NCBI GenBank assembly: GCA_963457665.1
Contig: OY735225.1
Coordinates: 1,404,501 to 1,468,500 of the forward strand
Direction: 5' to 3'
DNA: 64,000 nucleotides
DNA from: Thysanoteuthis rhombus
Lineage: Eukaryota; Mollusca; Cephalopoda; Oegopsida; Thysanoteuthidae
The first letter of the stretch is position 1. Every line of letters starts with the position of its first letter. Position numbers and translations under genes: made by a program. The notes beneath the pieces were generated by a model. The model ran no database searches, was not told the DNA's origin, and worked only from the letters and a program-made list of their open reading frames with translations. Below are positions 22,440 through 33,500 of this stretch, one piece after another.

Positions 22440-24840
22440 TTTCATTTGCAATGTATCAGCTCAGAGCATGTGTCTTAAGCTTGTCTAATAATCGTCCATT
22501 CTAGTTTCCATGAGCTATCCAGTCCTGCCATAGTTCGCGAGACTTGGAGGTCTGGGCTCCTTTTTGGTACTTTATTTTTTTCTGTTTCAGATGTTCCTAC
22601 CATGATATCCTTTGTATGGTATGCGATATCCAAACAAAATAGCACTCTCCTCATATCTGCTTCCTTGTGTGAGCAAGGTTCAATGAGACTTTTGTCTCAT
22701 CTCACTGGTAATGAAAGTAATTGATCATCATAATTGCTATGAACCTCTTTACCTTTGAAATCAGTGCTTGCAATCTCTTTCGCCAGCATGTTAAAAAGCT
22801 CTATTTTGTTCTCACTGATCAAGAGAAGGCTTTGCCAGTTAGTTGACACCGTTGATGAAAGATCAGCTTTCCTCCTCATTCCTTCCCCTCTTCTCTCTTG
22901 TTGTTATCTTCTGGCTTTTTAGTTCGTAAACATCCCAAACACTATCAAGTCTGTGCACAAGATTAAGGTGGTGTTGGATATATGGTAGGAACAAAGTCCT
23001 GGTGTAATCATTGAAAATATGGGAGGTTCCTGGTGATAATATTTGAACTATAATTGTACCATCCAAAACTGATGCAGTCACTTGTGGGATTGATTCTGGT
23101 AGATCAGCTTTGTTGCCAGATCCCATGTCACCAAGCAAATGCTGGGGACCATTACTGGTTTTCATGCTTGAAGAAGTCTTGAACACTTCTTTCCCTAGTT
23201 TAGCATGTTATATACAATCTGGAAAACAATGTGTAGTCTTCTTCTATAGTTGCCATCACTGACTTCTATTTCTGTGGTCTGTTTTTTGTGGAAAATAGCT
23301 GCAGTTTGTTCTTGTTTGGATCTGTAAACACCTTTGTTCAATAAACAAACCTCTCCTTGATAAATTGCTCATATTTCTGTTTTCCCAGTTTGTATACATT
23401 TCCTACTGTACTGTGGATACTGGAGTCCATAATGATTTTGGTATCCACTGTTAACAGATAAACAATCTTTCCCTTGAATGGGTTTCCCATCTCTTCAAAT
23501 ATAGCCACAAGGGATTTCACTTCTTGGGTAAAGTTAGTTGGAGCTGACATTGTTTGCTCAAACTATAGGGCACTTGGATTATCTCAGGCCAACGGGCACC
23601 ATCCTTAACAGTTCTGCTAAGGCATTTGCCTTGCCATAGCAGAGACGGAGCGTGTTGTCTTTTATGCAACAAATCTTCCTGAAACAAACTTTTGGTAAAT
23701 TGTGATGCCTTATTGGTGGATACATATCTCTGATGTGAACAAATAACCACAGTCTATTTGTCAATATGGTCTAACCTGAATATCCATTGAATGAACAAAG
23801 TTATTCCAAGTATAGAGGGAATTTTCTCTTCTAGATTCCTTCAATAATTTGAAGAATGCAAAGCTGGAGTTCATGAATGAGTATTGAATCTTTTGTTCAG
23901 CTGGAATTTTCTCCCTTCTAGCTGCCAAATCCAATTGTTGCTTTTCATTGTTTATCTGTCATATGCATGATGCTGTGGTATAAAAAGAGCAGCGGCACTT
24001 GGTGGGCATATCTGGTTCAGGTTACATGTTTGACCTTCAACAGACAATCAGCTACCCCACCTGTAGTAATACCCGCACTGGAGATAGCAGTCAAACCCCT
24101 GCTGTCAAGCCAATTACCTATGATCTTAAGAATTGCGATTTCAGTGTGGAATCCACCAAACATTATTACAAATTCATCTTCTCTGTGTAGCAAGGAAGTT
24201 CCATTGTATAGTTTGGGCTATAGCAAATAGTTGTTGGTCCATTACCAACTCTGGAATTTGGCTTGGAATGAGGTATTCTGTTGCAGCCTTTAACAATGTT
24301 CATTGCATGGTGTATAATGGTGACTGAAAGTGCGCATTCTTGGAAAAGAGACATGAAGGCCTCTATTGTTATTGGAGATATAGAATCTCGTTGCACTGAA
24401 GCACGGTGAGCAATGCATGAAACAAATTCTTTTTTGGCGGCTCGGATTTCTTCAGCAGTTCTTCAAGATGATGTAACCAGTCATATCTCTTTGACAAGTC
24501 AAGAGCTGGAATGATGTTTTCTGGCAGAACCAGTCCATAAACATGAAGAGTAGTTTGATCAGGTCTAGGATGGACATCTGGAGGTAGATTTATCTCTGAT
24601 AGGAGTGTCTGGATCTTTTTGTTCTTCTGAGTTGTCTACCTATCACTGGAATAGCATGTGATGTTTCTTCATTTTCAATTGATGGTTGTTGCGTCATGGA
24701 TATACCTGTTCCATGGAAAGGATCTTTGGCAGTTTTTTTAGTTCGGTTTGTGACAATATTGTCAATGCTGCCAAAGTAAAAATGCTCCTTGCAAGCTTTG
24801 GGGTCAAACCACTCTTCCCTTATCATACATGGCACAAACT
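22440..24840 (-). pseudogene. Decayed copy of a multicopy mobile-element-associated protein family
   Basis: Seen: reading the minus strand from 24840 downward, broken blocks line up in order through several frames: DPFHGTGISM, then LPENIIPALDLSKRYDW, then SPITIEAFMSLFQ and LVMDQQLFAIAQTIQW, then VIMFGGFHTEIAILKIIGNW, VADCLLKVKHVT, RYAHQVPLL, FVHIRDM, FEEMGNPF, VLDGTIIVQIL, then CSHKEADMRR near 22650. Known: this block order matches a large uncharacterised family repeated in molluscs, cnidarians and other invertebrates, sometimes annotated as TSO1/CXC-like; intact members exceed about 1,000 residues and end with C-HEEADTR and DTDVV motifs. Frameshifts and stops break this copy throughout, so it is not functional. 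The transposon type that carries it is not clear to me. Confidence 0.75.
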
Positions 24841-25053
24841 TTGTTACCTATCTCTGTAGAAATTCCCTGGAAACAATCCTACATGATACAGAATTCCATA
24901 TGGTAGAGAGTATGAACCAGGCTTTTCTTTCTTTTCTCTTATCATTAATGATTCACATTGTTGTTATTCTTTCATTACTGAAAAGAAAACCTCAAAAAGC
25001 ATAGCTGTAGCCATCAAACCTTTAAATTCTATGTTGGAATTCAAAACATTAAC

Positions 25054-25084
25054 CTGATGAGTCCTTTAATCGGGACAAAATGTT
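25054..25084 (+). other. Hammerhead-like motif (CTGATGA, stem, AAAA)
   Basis: ctgatga-gtcc-tttaatcg-ggac-aaaa. The gtcc/ggac stem is perfect; the catalytic GAAA reads AAAA. Outer ATTAAC/GTTAAT could pair instead, which would not be hammerhead topology. Confidence 0.35.
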
Positions 25085-25234
25085 AATTTAGATTTCAATT
25101 TGAATAAATATTCAATCTTCTTTTCTATTATCTAGTGACATTTCTGACTTTAAATCCATGCATTTAGTTCTAAATGCTTATATAACATATAGCTCAAAAG
25201 ATATGGGTGTTTACATGAAATAGGCAGCCATTTT

Positions 25235-25465
25235 TTAAATGTTTTTTTTTTTTCAAAATTCCCCTCCCCAAATTTTTTTTAGAAAGGGGGTCTATTTATA
25301 ATGTACGTTTATGCTAAATTTGTACCTTGGATTCTTTCCAGCTGCATTCATGTTTTTTCTTTAATTCATCCACTCTTTTTCCAATTTTTAATTGATTATA
25401 CCCAACATTCCTTGCTGTCAAAAGATGTTGGTCTTGTGATGATTTCTATTGAAAGACTAACCTGT
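25235..25465 (+). repeat. Family A repeat, 5'-truncated
   Basis: Contains tataatgtacgtttatgc, cagctgcattcatg, tgctgtcaaaagatgttggtc and tttctattgaaagactaacctg. It ends 41 bp before the exon at 25507, so it may lie just beyond that exon's branch-point region. Confidence 0.7.
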
Positions 25466-25506
25466 TTTTTTACTTGTTGATATTGATTTTTTTTTTCCCC
25501 CTTCAG

Positions 25507-25641
25507 GGACCAACACAATGGAATATTGGATCCTTCTGATGGTTTACTGTGTACTGGCATTTTTCCTTATTTCCTGCTGGCAATATTATAATAGCCGCTT
25601 AGAGAAAGAAGCAAAAGTGATACTTCCATATGCCAAAACAC
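25507..25641 (+). CDS. First coding exon of an unrecognised small membrane or signal-anchor protein
   Basis: Seen: acceptor tttcccccttcag at 25505-25506, then 11 bases of 5' UTR, ATG at 25518, 41 codons and a strong donor gtaagt at 25642 (phase 1 out). The peptide starts MEYWILLMVYCVLAFFLISC, a hydrophobic span of about 18 residues, followed by WQYYNSRLEKEAKV, a polar basic/acidic stretch. This looks like a signal anchor or the first span of a membrane protein. The acceptor before the ATG implies an upstream non-coding exon. Two in-phase terminal exons are possible, at 30696 and 26050; neither is proven. I do not recognise the family. A family A repeat ends 41 bp upstream of the exon. Confidence 0.6.
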
Positions 25642-26049
25642 GTAAGTATGACTTTCTTTTATTTCCATTCAATGACATCATGTCATGTAACTCATTTTTT
25701 CACTATTGAAACTCATTTCCTTGTTGGAGTGTTTTATCAAAACAATTTGAAAATGAATGTACCATAGTTTGTTTCGTTTGTTTTTTTTCAAACTTTTTTT
25801 TTTCCTCCTTCCATAAAAAAAGTTTCTTTCCTTAAAAAATTTTTTTTTTTCCTTCTTTCATAAAAATCATCTGTTTTTTTGTCAAACTCCTACTCTGGAG
25901 TTGACTTCATTTTCCCCCAGTAACAATAATGACAAGAACAATGGCTCTCATCAGAATTATATCACTTAATTAGACCTGACACCTTCTTTCAACCCCAGAA
26001 GAAGATTCATGAAGAAAAATTGGATTACCTATTTTCCTTTCTCCCACAG

Positions 26050-26093
26050 GCCACCTTGGTTTATATGAAGGATTATCTCAAATTATATATTGA
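26050..26093 (+). CDS. Alternative short terminal exon for the gene starting at 25507
   Basis: The acceptor cctttctcccacag is strong, and phase 1 reading gives R-HLGLYEGLSQIIY then TGA. The spliced product would be a 56-residue single-span micropeptide. The open stretch is only 14 codons, so support comes mainly from the acceptor and the short 408-bp distance. No AATAAA lies close behind. Confidence 0.2.
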
Positions 26094-26324
26094 CTCATTG
26101 ATCCAACCCCCCAAGTCCATTGTCTGGTGCAGTTATCATCTGATTTTTAAGATTTCCTCTGTATCCAATATAGCTTTTTTTCAATGATGTTAAATCTCTA
26201 TCATAAGATGGGATTCTGTTTTAATGATGACAATAGGAAGTCCTTGTTTTGGCAGTGAAAAAATTGCTATATAATCCCAGTTGTGCATGAATGTTTTAGC
26301 CATTTTTTAACCAATTGTGACCTC

Positions 26325-26548
26325 TTTTTGTTTTGTTTTTTGTCTGCTTTTAGCTTTTTTTGGAGTATTCTTTTTTTATCTAGCATTTTTTGGCAGTCAA
26401 ACTAGTGCAAAAACATTTTTTGAGTTGGCAACACTGAGTTTGTTGCCAACTCTTTTGTTTAGAGTTGGATTGATATTTTGGGGTCCTCCATCCACCTACA
26501 TAATAACACGTTCCGCGCTATAATGGGGGAGGCCTGTACCATGTCTTT
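26325..26548 (+). repeat. Family F joined to a family E end
   Basis: The F part (tttggcagtcaaactagtgc, gagttggcaacactg) runs into the E part (gatattttggggtcctccatccacc ... ctataatgggggaggcctgtac). The same join of families recurs elsewhere, so the two may have moved together. Confidence 0.5.
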
Positions 26549-26776
26549 AAAAAAGAATCTATCTTGTGTGATATTTTCAGACTAGTTATTCTTGCTTGAC
26601 CTGTTTCTTTGCCACCTCAAGGTTTGATGAGACCTTCTTTTCATGTTTCTCTATTCTATATCCTGTCATTTTGTTTGCTGTTTCTATGCTTCATGTCTTC
26701 CATCAACCAAAGAATGTTGCTTATTATTTTGGAGCATAGTTGTGTGAATAGGTGAATTGATTATCTGGGGGACCTG

Positions 26777-26835
26777 TTTGGTGGCTAAATAGTTGCCTAT
26801 TTCTCACCACTACCATTGTTTGAACCCAGGTATGA
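26777..26835 (+). mobile_element. tRNA-like SINE head
   Basis: tttggtggctaaatagttgc then tttgaacccaggt, spaced as A and B boxes. It lies against the mariner relic that follows. Confidence 0.4.
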
Positions 26836-26837
26836 GG

Positions 26838-27190
26838 TCTGTCGGGAAAGTATTCAGTCTAGGGCAATGATGCCCTAATCCCTTCCTTAATCCAATTTGT
26901 AAAATCCACTTTTGGGATTGTCATCAGCTGCCTCATAGTATTATACTTTATCTCATCCACACTCAGAAATCTCTTTGAGAGAAGCCAGAAGTTGCAAGGA
27001 GCCAAATGTTGACTGTAGGGACCTAACAGGTCAGGGTGATGCAGTGCTTTGCCAAAATCCTGCACAAGATGAAGAATGAGTGAAGTATGAGCAAGCTTGG
27101 TCATTGTGAATGCAATAGTACACAAGTGCACTTGGTGGTGTCTCATTGCGGACTGAGTAACCTCAATGGTGAGTGTATCTTCATATGTGT
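26838..27190 (-). pseudogene. Mariner-type transposase relic, C-terminal part
   Basis: The minus strand reads FTMTKLAHTSLILHLVQDF, LAPCNFWLLSKRFLSVDEI, and MRQLMTIPKVDFTNWI. These match the HDNAPAHTS and DLAPCDFFLF blocks and the QLNxIPKxDF C-terminus of mariner transposases. The catalytic DNAPAH and D residues are changed, so it is dead. Confidence 0.75.
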
Positions 27191-27294
27191 GCAGTAGGTT
27201 CTTGTCAAATTGGTCAAAATACGCAACCAGTTCTTGAGATATTCAAAGGGGCTGGATACATCCCTGAAAAATCTTGGTATAATTAATTATATGA

Positions 27295-27365
27295 TGAACT
27301 GCTTGGTGGCTGAGATGGTTGATTGTTTCCTGTTTGTGGTCATTATTTGAACCCTGGTAAAAACT
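27295..27365 (+). mobile_element. tRNA-like SINE head
   Basis: cttggtggctgagatggttg then tttgaaccctggta, related to the head at 26777. The family N arm starts right after. Confidence 0.4.
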
Positions 27366-27895
27366 AGTGTAAAGGTTTGTTACTGGTTTGCAAACTAAAA
27401 TATCAAAGGGAGATAATAAATAACCATGACTGCTGCTGCTGGTAATGTTCTGAGAACAAATGAAAACAGAAACTGTGGTCATTTCAAACTGTATTTTATC
27501 AAATTCAATTATAACGGTTGTAATTTAATTTCAGGGTTAGTTTTAGGGTTTTAGTGCCGTTCAATGAATTTTTATTATCAGTTGCTAATGTATTTTCTTT
27601 TTTTAATTCTAAAATTATGAAAAAAAAAATTTGATCGTTTATTTTTTTTGTTACTTGCGACACTAACCCTAAAATTAACCTTAGCCTCAAACTAAACCTA
27701 AATTATATCCTTTATAATCAAATTTAATCAAATGTAGTTTTAAATGGTCAAGTTTTCTGCTTTCATTTATTCTTTTTAAAAAATTTCTCTTTATTCCTTT
27801 ATTATGTTAATAGCAACAACCACACAAGTCATAGTTATTTGTTATCTCCCATTAATGTTTTAGTTTGCAAACCAGTAAAAAAACCTTTACCTAAG
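27360..27895. mobile_element. Family N inverted-repeat (foldback) element, about 540 bp
   Basis: The left arm (27360-27560) has aaaggtttgttactggtttgcaaactaaaa, gggagataataaataacc, caaattcaattataa and agggttagttttagggtt. The right arm (27660-27895) has the same blocks in reverse complement and reverse order. Arms of about 200 bp, spacer about 100 bp, no coding capacity. Confidence 0.75.
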
Positions 27896-28329
27896 CTTGG
27901 ATTTCAAATATTGGTTTTCAAGATTAATCTTCCTTACATGGAAGATAGGCACCCCACCCCATTTCCTGACCCCCATTTGACCTATAATGTAGTTAGGGTA
28001 AGTGTGGGTTAGTAGTTAGTTTGGGGGTTTTGTTTGTAATTTCCCAATTATTTATAAGTGTTATTTTGTTACCTGGAAATTAAATCTACCCGATAGCCAC
28101 TAATAAAAATAGAATTTGAAAAAAAAATCTATCTACTTTCAGTCATTCAAAATGGTTGTACCTCATGCATTGGTACAAGGATTGACATTTTATTTATTGA
28201 AAACATAATTACTAGCAATAAAAGAAGACGACTGTGAAACTAATTCTTCTATTCTTTGATGAATAAATGTAACAATTTTGTTACATTTAGATGTATTTTT
28301 AGTGTTCCTCAAAAAAATGCATTACTTCA

Positions 28330-28505
28330 ACTCATAAAAACATTTTAAAAAATTGAATGTCATTATCAAGGGAAATAACTCTTGATTAAAATTATCTTCC
28401 TTTGACCATTCAATGAATTTAAAAGAAAAAAAAAGATTCTCATTCAAGTCACAGAAGTGTTCTATTCATTGAAGAGTTCCATTTTCAATGAATTTAAGAG
28501 TTAAA
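28330..28505. mobile_element. Family B MITE
   Basis: Contains caagggaaataactcttgat, ctttgaccattcaatg, gaagagttcca and the terminal aatgaatttaagagtta. The left end is worn. Confidence 0.6.
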
Positions 28506-28859
28506 TACAATCTAACTGATATATTTGGTCTGACAATCAAAGAAAACTGACGTCATTTCTAGATATGCACATCTATTACAGCAATAGCCATCATTGGCTG
28601 ACTGACAAATAACATAGCAAATGCCTTACATGATTTTCGTGAAACATTCCCTCCCACTCCTACAAAATAATTGCTCATATCTGATGTCACTTGAGTGAAA
28701 AAGTTCAAGAAGGAAAGAATGACTTCACTGTAATTCCAATGAAAATTCAACGTAGACACATGTTTTTTTGAGTTAGCATTCTATATTTTTTCTTGGTTAT
28801 CATTCTTTATTTTCTGAATGTTCTGATAAAACACTTTTGCTTAAAAAATATGTAATATT

Positions 28860-29170
28860 TTAATAAAACAAATATTGAAGGTTGAAGTCATATTTGATTT
28901 ATCAATAAAATATATTTCCTTGATTTTAGATATAGATCTGAAGAATTTGGATGTCTAGGAGTTTTGAGATGTTTTTTGATTCAATTCTAGATGTAAACAT
29001 AAAAATAAAGTTGGCCACACTATCTTTGCAAAATTTTCACTCAAGAAAAGAATTAGTGTATCTATGGTCTGACTTTCAGGTGTGTTCAAGCTCTAAGAAC
29101 AATATGTTCTTTAAAGAATGTAATCGAAATGTGATTATTTGCTTATGTATCTATCATTTATCAGGATTTG
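28860..29170 (+). repeat. Family L repeat
   Basis: Matches 60390-60640: tatttccttgattttagatatagat, gaagaatttggatgtct and tctatggtctgactttcaggtgtgtt in the same order. Confidence 0.65.
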
Positions 29171-29404
29171 ATCATGTTTATCAATCAAAGAAAATGGATG
29201 TCATTTTTGAAGCTCTAAGAAAACAACCTTTTTCTAACAAATATAATCAAAAATCCAAGATTCAATAAAGAAGTCAAGGACTTTATTGAGTATGCTCTAT
29301 GTTGTCAAGGAGGCCAAGACTGAGCAGCCAGACTAAGATCACTCCACCCCTGCCAACATTTCATGGGCCTGCATAGCAGGGTAAGGCTTATCACTACCCG
29401 TGTT

Positions 29405-29485
29405 TTACACTTGAAACAATAGACCTTGGAGAAGGCTTTCATCCAACAACAGACTTTAAAGCTGGTTATGACATGATGAAGTCTG
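29405..29485 (+). repeat. Diverged RTE-like 3' tail
   Basis: The sequence ttggagaaggctttcatccaacaacagac...atgatgaag is a diverged version of the 3' UTR shared by the RTE-like copies. No coding part is left. Confidence 0.45.
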
Positions 29486-30600
29486 ACTATCTGTTACCTC
29501 TCCTATCTTCCAAATACTTCCTACCCATCACTAGAAAAATTAAGTGTTGATCTTTAAAAGTTTTATACATATGAGAAGATTCCCATTTTCAATGGACACA
29601 TTCAAAAAAGAAATTAATTGATCTTTTTCATGCAAATCATTCTATTTTTCATATATCTGTATTATTCAATAAAACTGTAATGCAAATTTGCTGTTACAGT
29701 CAATAATTGAACAACCGCAGTGTCAAAGTTTGAAGTTGTGACAAAAGTTTCCAGCAAAGAAAAGATAGATATAACATCATTGGGAAACATCTAAAATAGA
29801 GTAAAAAAAAAAAAGCATTCTGGAGAATCTAGATGTTATTAATAAACCCATCAAAATAAGGCCCAAAAATGATCATAAAAGCTTTTTTTCCAAATATTTG
29901 CAAAAAATATCGAGAAGGGGTTTAGTGGAGTACTGATGCCCATTTTTGAGTCTGTTGACAAAAAGGGTAAGGCCAGGAGCAGTAGAACATAGAGACAATG
30001 CACATGTAAAAAGGGATAGAATCCTTTGCCATCTTACGAGGCCATGTTTGTTCTACACACCAACATAGTCTATTTTAGGATTTGAACCAAGAACCAAGTC
30101 AGTCAGTCCACCTGCTGGAAGCTGCTATATCAAGTTGTACTTTGCTCAGACTTTTTGCCGTTGAATATTCTGCCAAATACAAATTAGCAGACAGATGTTT
30201 TGGCAAAAAACTCTTTTGCCAAATTGAAGATATTCGTCCAATTAAATTTTTCCACGGCATAATGTCTGTCTGTAAAAAAACCCAGACCTAGACCCAGTTT
30301 TCAGGGAAGTGTTAGCCCTACAAAACGTCTGTTGGCTAACTGAATGGGTGAAACCTCATTTGATAAAACGTCTGGACAAGACTTGTATACTTATCCTTAT
30401 CAAGTATATTCAAACAGTTATGTTCTAACACAAATATGTCAATTTCTCTGATTTTTATTCTTCTTTGATCAACAAAAATCTCAGAATGATGAAATGTTAA
30501 CTCATGAAGTTACTTCTGCACTTGTCTCTCTCTGACTTCTCAAGAATTTTTATTTTTTTCAAAGAGTTTTTAGACTATTGAACTCTTGTTGTTTGTGTTG
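29486..30600. other. No gene seen
   Basis: Intron-like sequence of the plus-strand gene, if the exon at 30696 belongs to it. No recognisable repeat apart from A-runs. Confidence 0.45.
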
Positions 30601-30611
30601 ATGATGCAAAT

Positions 30612-30643
30612 GTTTCGGATGATCCATTCTACAGCCTTCTCAG
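30612..30643 (-). other. Hammerhead-like motif copy
   Basis: The minus strand reads cacctgagaaggctgtagaa ... catccgaaaca: a CTGAnnA start and a CGAAAC end as in the 48.8-kb copy. Confidence 0.3.
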
Positions 30644-30695
30644 GTGTACTATCTAAATGTGTTAGTGGTAAACCGAACTTTTTTTTTTTCTAAAG

Positions 30696-30805
30696 GTAGC
30701 AATGTAGAATTTGGTTATAGACAAGAGTTGCTGATGGAAACATGTCAACTGAGTATATATGTCAGACAAGTGCAGAGTTCAACCCAGTGTGGCTTCTACT
30801 ACTGA
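30696..30805 (+). CDS. Candidate terminal exon for the gene starting at 25507
   Basis: A very good acceptor (T-run then ctaaag) is followed, in the required phase 1, by 36 sense codons to TGA at 30803: R-SNVEFGYRQELL...STQCGFYY. The spliced protein would have 77 residues. By chance an open run of this length in such AT-rich DNA is expected in several percent of cases, so the link is tentative. A competing acceptor lies at 26048-26049. Confidence 0.3.
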
Positions 30806-31423
30806 ACAGAGACAAGGTATAGAAATCCACACCTAGCAAGCAAAAGAAAAAAAAAACATCCAAATCATGTCATAAGTGCTGCTACCATTGGAGAAAAAAA
30901 CAAAAAAAGAAGAAAGCTGTAGAATGGATTGGCTGAAACAAGTTCATTCATCCAAAAAAGTATTTCTTTAATTCAGGTTCACAAATTTTATCCTCTGCCA
31001 ACATGCACTCTTTCAAGCTCTGTGAAATGACCATTTCTTACAATCCTGAAGTAAACTTATTCTCTTCTTCTACAAAGTTAACCCATGAATGCCAGCTATT
31101 ATTCTGCTGGAAAAAAGGTTTCAATGTGATCTGTTAATAAAAAGGATAGATCAAAATTTTAAAGGAAGTAACTTTGTGGTGTGGGCCATTCTTTACAATC
31201 CTGAGGTGAACTTTTTCTCTGTTCAGTCTATGACCGCTAGCTAAGACTCAAACTTCTAATTATAGACTATCAGGTTCCCCCACTTGACGTTTTAAATGCT
31301 TGAGATAATGCATCAACTCAACTAAAAGCATTTAATTAAAACTTATCTATCTGGACTGATCTTTTCTCTCTCTCTTTCCTGTCTGTCTCTCTCTTTTCCC
31401 TTCACTTTCTCCTTTCCTTCACC

Positions 31424-31429
<6 letters not shown>

Positions 31430-31484
<55 letters not shown>
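31430..31484. repeat. (AT)n microsatellite
   Basis: About 27 uninterrupted AT units after a CT-rich stretch. It directly precedes the hairpin at 31500. Confidence 0.95.
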
Positions 31485-31486
<2 letters not shown>

Positions 31487-31499
31487 TTAAGTGGAAATT

Positions 31500-31601
31500 A
31501 CAGAAAATAGTAGTATTTAAATCAAGTTTATTATACTAACATGTTTTACCTTTCAGCTTTTTTGGTATAATAAACCTGACTTAAATGCTACTATTTTCTG
31601 T
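31500..31601. repeat. Hairpin with 37-bp arms and 28-nt loop
   Basis: Left arm acagaaaatagtagtattta... (31500-31536) and right arm 31565-31601 are inverse copies with three mismatches. Transcribed from either strand, some mismatches become G-U pairs. It could be a foldback, a small-RNA precursor or an A-to-I editing substrate. Confidence 0.85.
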
Positions 31602-32520
31602 ATTCTTTTTCTTTTTCTATTTTATGTTATTGTTAAAAATTGTATCCACATACTCATATTATATATATATATATGATGATAATTCTTAATCATATCATAT
31701 ATTTACTAGATTAATAACTTCTATGTCCCTGCATCCTGGTACCCAATACACACACTTACTCAATAGTTGTAAATGTCTCTTCATTTATGCCTTGTCATCC
31801 AAAACCAATTTTCATAAGAAAATAGCTATGAATGGATACTTTGTGTTCAGTTTTGGAAGTGGTATTGTATAAAACAGCTCCCAAAAGGAGATAACTGCTT
31901 AGTTTAAGTGAACAGAGGAAACCTACTGAAGCAAAACTCAGCTGTTGGCCAAGAATAGATCTGATATCAACAAATCAGTTTAAAATAAGTCGATTGTAAG
32001 GAGTAAAGTTTGAAAATGTGAATCAGTTTCTGCCAAACCATGAAAAAGCTTTATGGCCAATTGGTAAAAGGCAGCCAAGCATCAACTTGAGTCTCTCTGG
32101 CAATGTGAGTGTGAGTTGAATTCAATTTACTCTTTCTTTCTCATCACTCAATAGAAAAAATTATTTTTCCAATGAGAGTTATATAAAAACAACTAAAAAT
32201 AGAGATAGTTTTTACAATTAGTCAAATTTTCAAAAAAATTTGGGCTTCAATACTTCATTCTATAAAATTGAGATTATATTGACAATAATAAAAGATTAGT
32301 TTAAAATAGGTTTTTATTAACATAGTCTTTTGTACTTATCGAAGTAGCTTTTATTTTAGATATAATAGTTTCATCCTCGAGATCAAAGGGTAAATACAAG
32401 ATTAACCTACAGATCTCAGATTTTGGAAACAAGGCCCAAATTCTGTTCTCTTCATACTTGTCTGTTGTCAATTTTGGTTCATTTCTTGAACCCAATGGCT
32501 TATTTAGGCCCGCAAACAGA
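31602..32520. other. No gene seen
   Basis: AT-rich, with a short AT run at 31663. Nothing else recognisable. Confidence 0.5.
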
Positions 32521-32524
32521 GAAG

Positions 32525-32880
32525 TATCCAATGTGTGCATTCAATCATGCTCAACCTTACATGGAGAGATCACATGACAGCATAGTATATAGGGAAGAAA
32601 ACAGGTGTTCGTGACGTCATAGAAACTATTAAAAAACTCAAATGGCAATGGGTAGGCCATGTTGCAAGAATGAAAGACAACTGATTGACATCACGTCTTA
32701 CAACATGGATACCCAGAGATCACATAAGAAATCGAGGTCGATAGAACACAAGATGGAGAGATGAACTGGATAGATTCAGGAAATACTGGCTCCGCGATGC
32801 CCATGATAGGGAATTGTGGCAAATCCTGGGGAAGGTCTATGTCCAACGACGGACGTTAAAAGACTGATAATGATGAAGGT
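32525..32880 (+). pseudogene. RTE-like LINE 3' fragment
   Basis: Frame-broken copy with the same C-terminal order (LNLTWRDHMTA, VIETIKKLKWQWVGHVARM, RWRDELDRFRKYWLRD), then the shared 3' UTR gaaggtctatgtccaacgac and a short GATGATGA-like tail. Confidence 0.75.
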
Positions 32881-33045
32881 CATTCCAACTGTAGAGTATG
32901 CCCTTTTTCAATGAGATGAGTATGAGCCTAATTTCTAGTGGTTAATTTGTCGTTTTCTTACTGTCACATTCAAACTCATTGCTTATGATAGCAGTGAACT
33001 TGATTCTCTTCCAGGTTGGAGCTTTATCTTGTAAAAAATCACTCG

Positions 33046-33088
33046 AATCTGCTTTTGCCATATTTTTTAGTTCGATGGCTGTCTTCAG
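33046..33088 (-). other. Hammerhead-like motif copy
   Basis: On the minus strand ctgaaga is followed by a 5-bp stem gccat/atggc with a 13-nt loop, then aaaagc. It faces another copy at 33468. Confidence 0.3.
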
Positions 33089-33467
33089 GTGATGGATGGA
33101 TGTATTTTTGATGATTGAAATGACGCAGGGGACGTCTTTGCCATTGTCTAGAAGATGTGTATTCCACTGTCTGATTGTGGGTGATGTGAACTTTTGGTCT
33201 CAAGCATGGTTGTTGGTCCTAATTGGTATCAAAAATCTGTAGCTGTCTGGAGTTGGTGCCATGGGCATCCTTTTTAGGGCAAAAAACATCTTTGTTGGTC
33301 ACAATAACTTTGTAATGACTGCCATTTTAGTTTGAAAGAAGATCACTCATCGCATTATTTTAAGAAAAACTGTAGCAACGGGTATTAACCTATCTTTTTT
33401 ACCATCAACATGGGGTTGTCTCCTCTTCAACATCATCCCGATGGTAAAAAATACACACATTTATCAC

Positions 33468-33500
33468 CTGAAGACAGCTGTAGGGTACAATGGCCAAAAC
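33468..33500 (+). other. Hammerhead-like motif copy
   Basis: cacctgaagacagctgtagg ... ggccaaaacattgg. Starts with CTGAAGA and ends AAAACA; the inner stem is weak. Confidence 0.3.

Noticed and set aside
23967..24327. Plus-strand open frames over the pseudogene
   Set aside because: The minus strand carries ordered family blocks here; the plus-strand frames are shadows.
29401..29480. Possible independent coding exon near gaaggctttcatccaac
   Set aside because: It matches the 3' UTR of the RTE-like copies and is better explained as a diverged tail.
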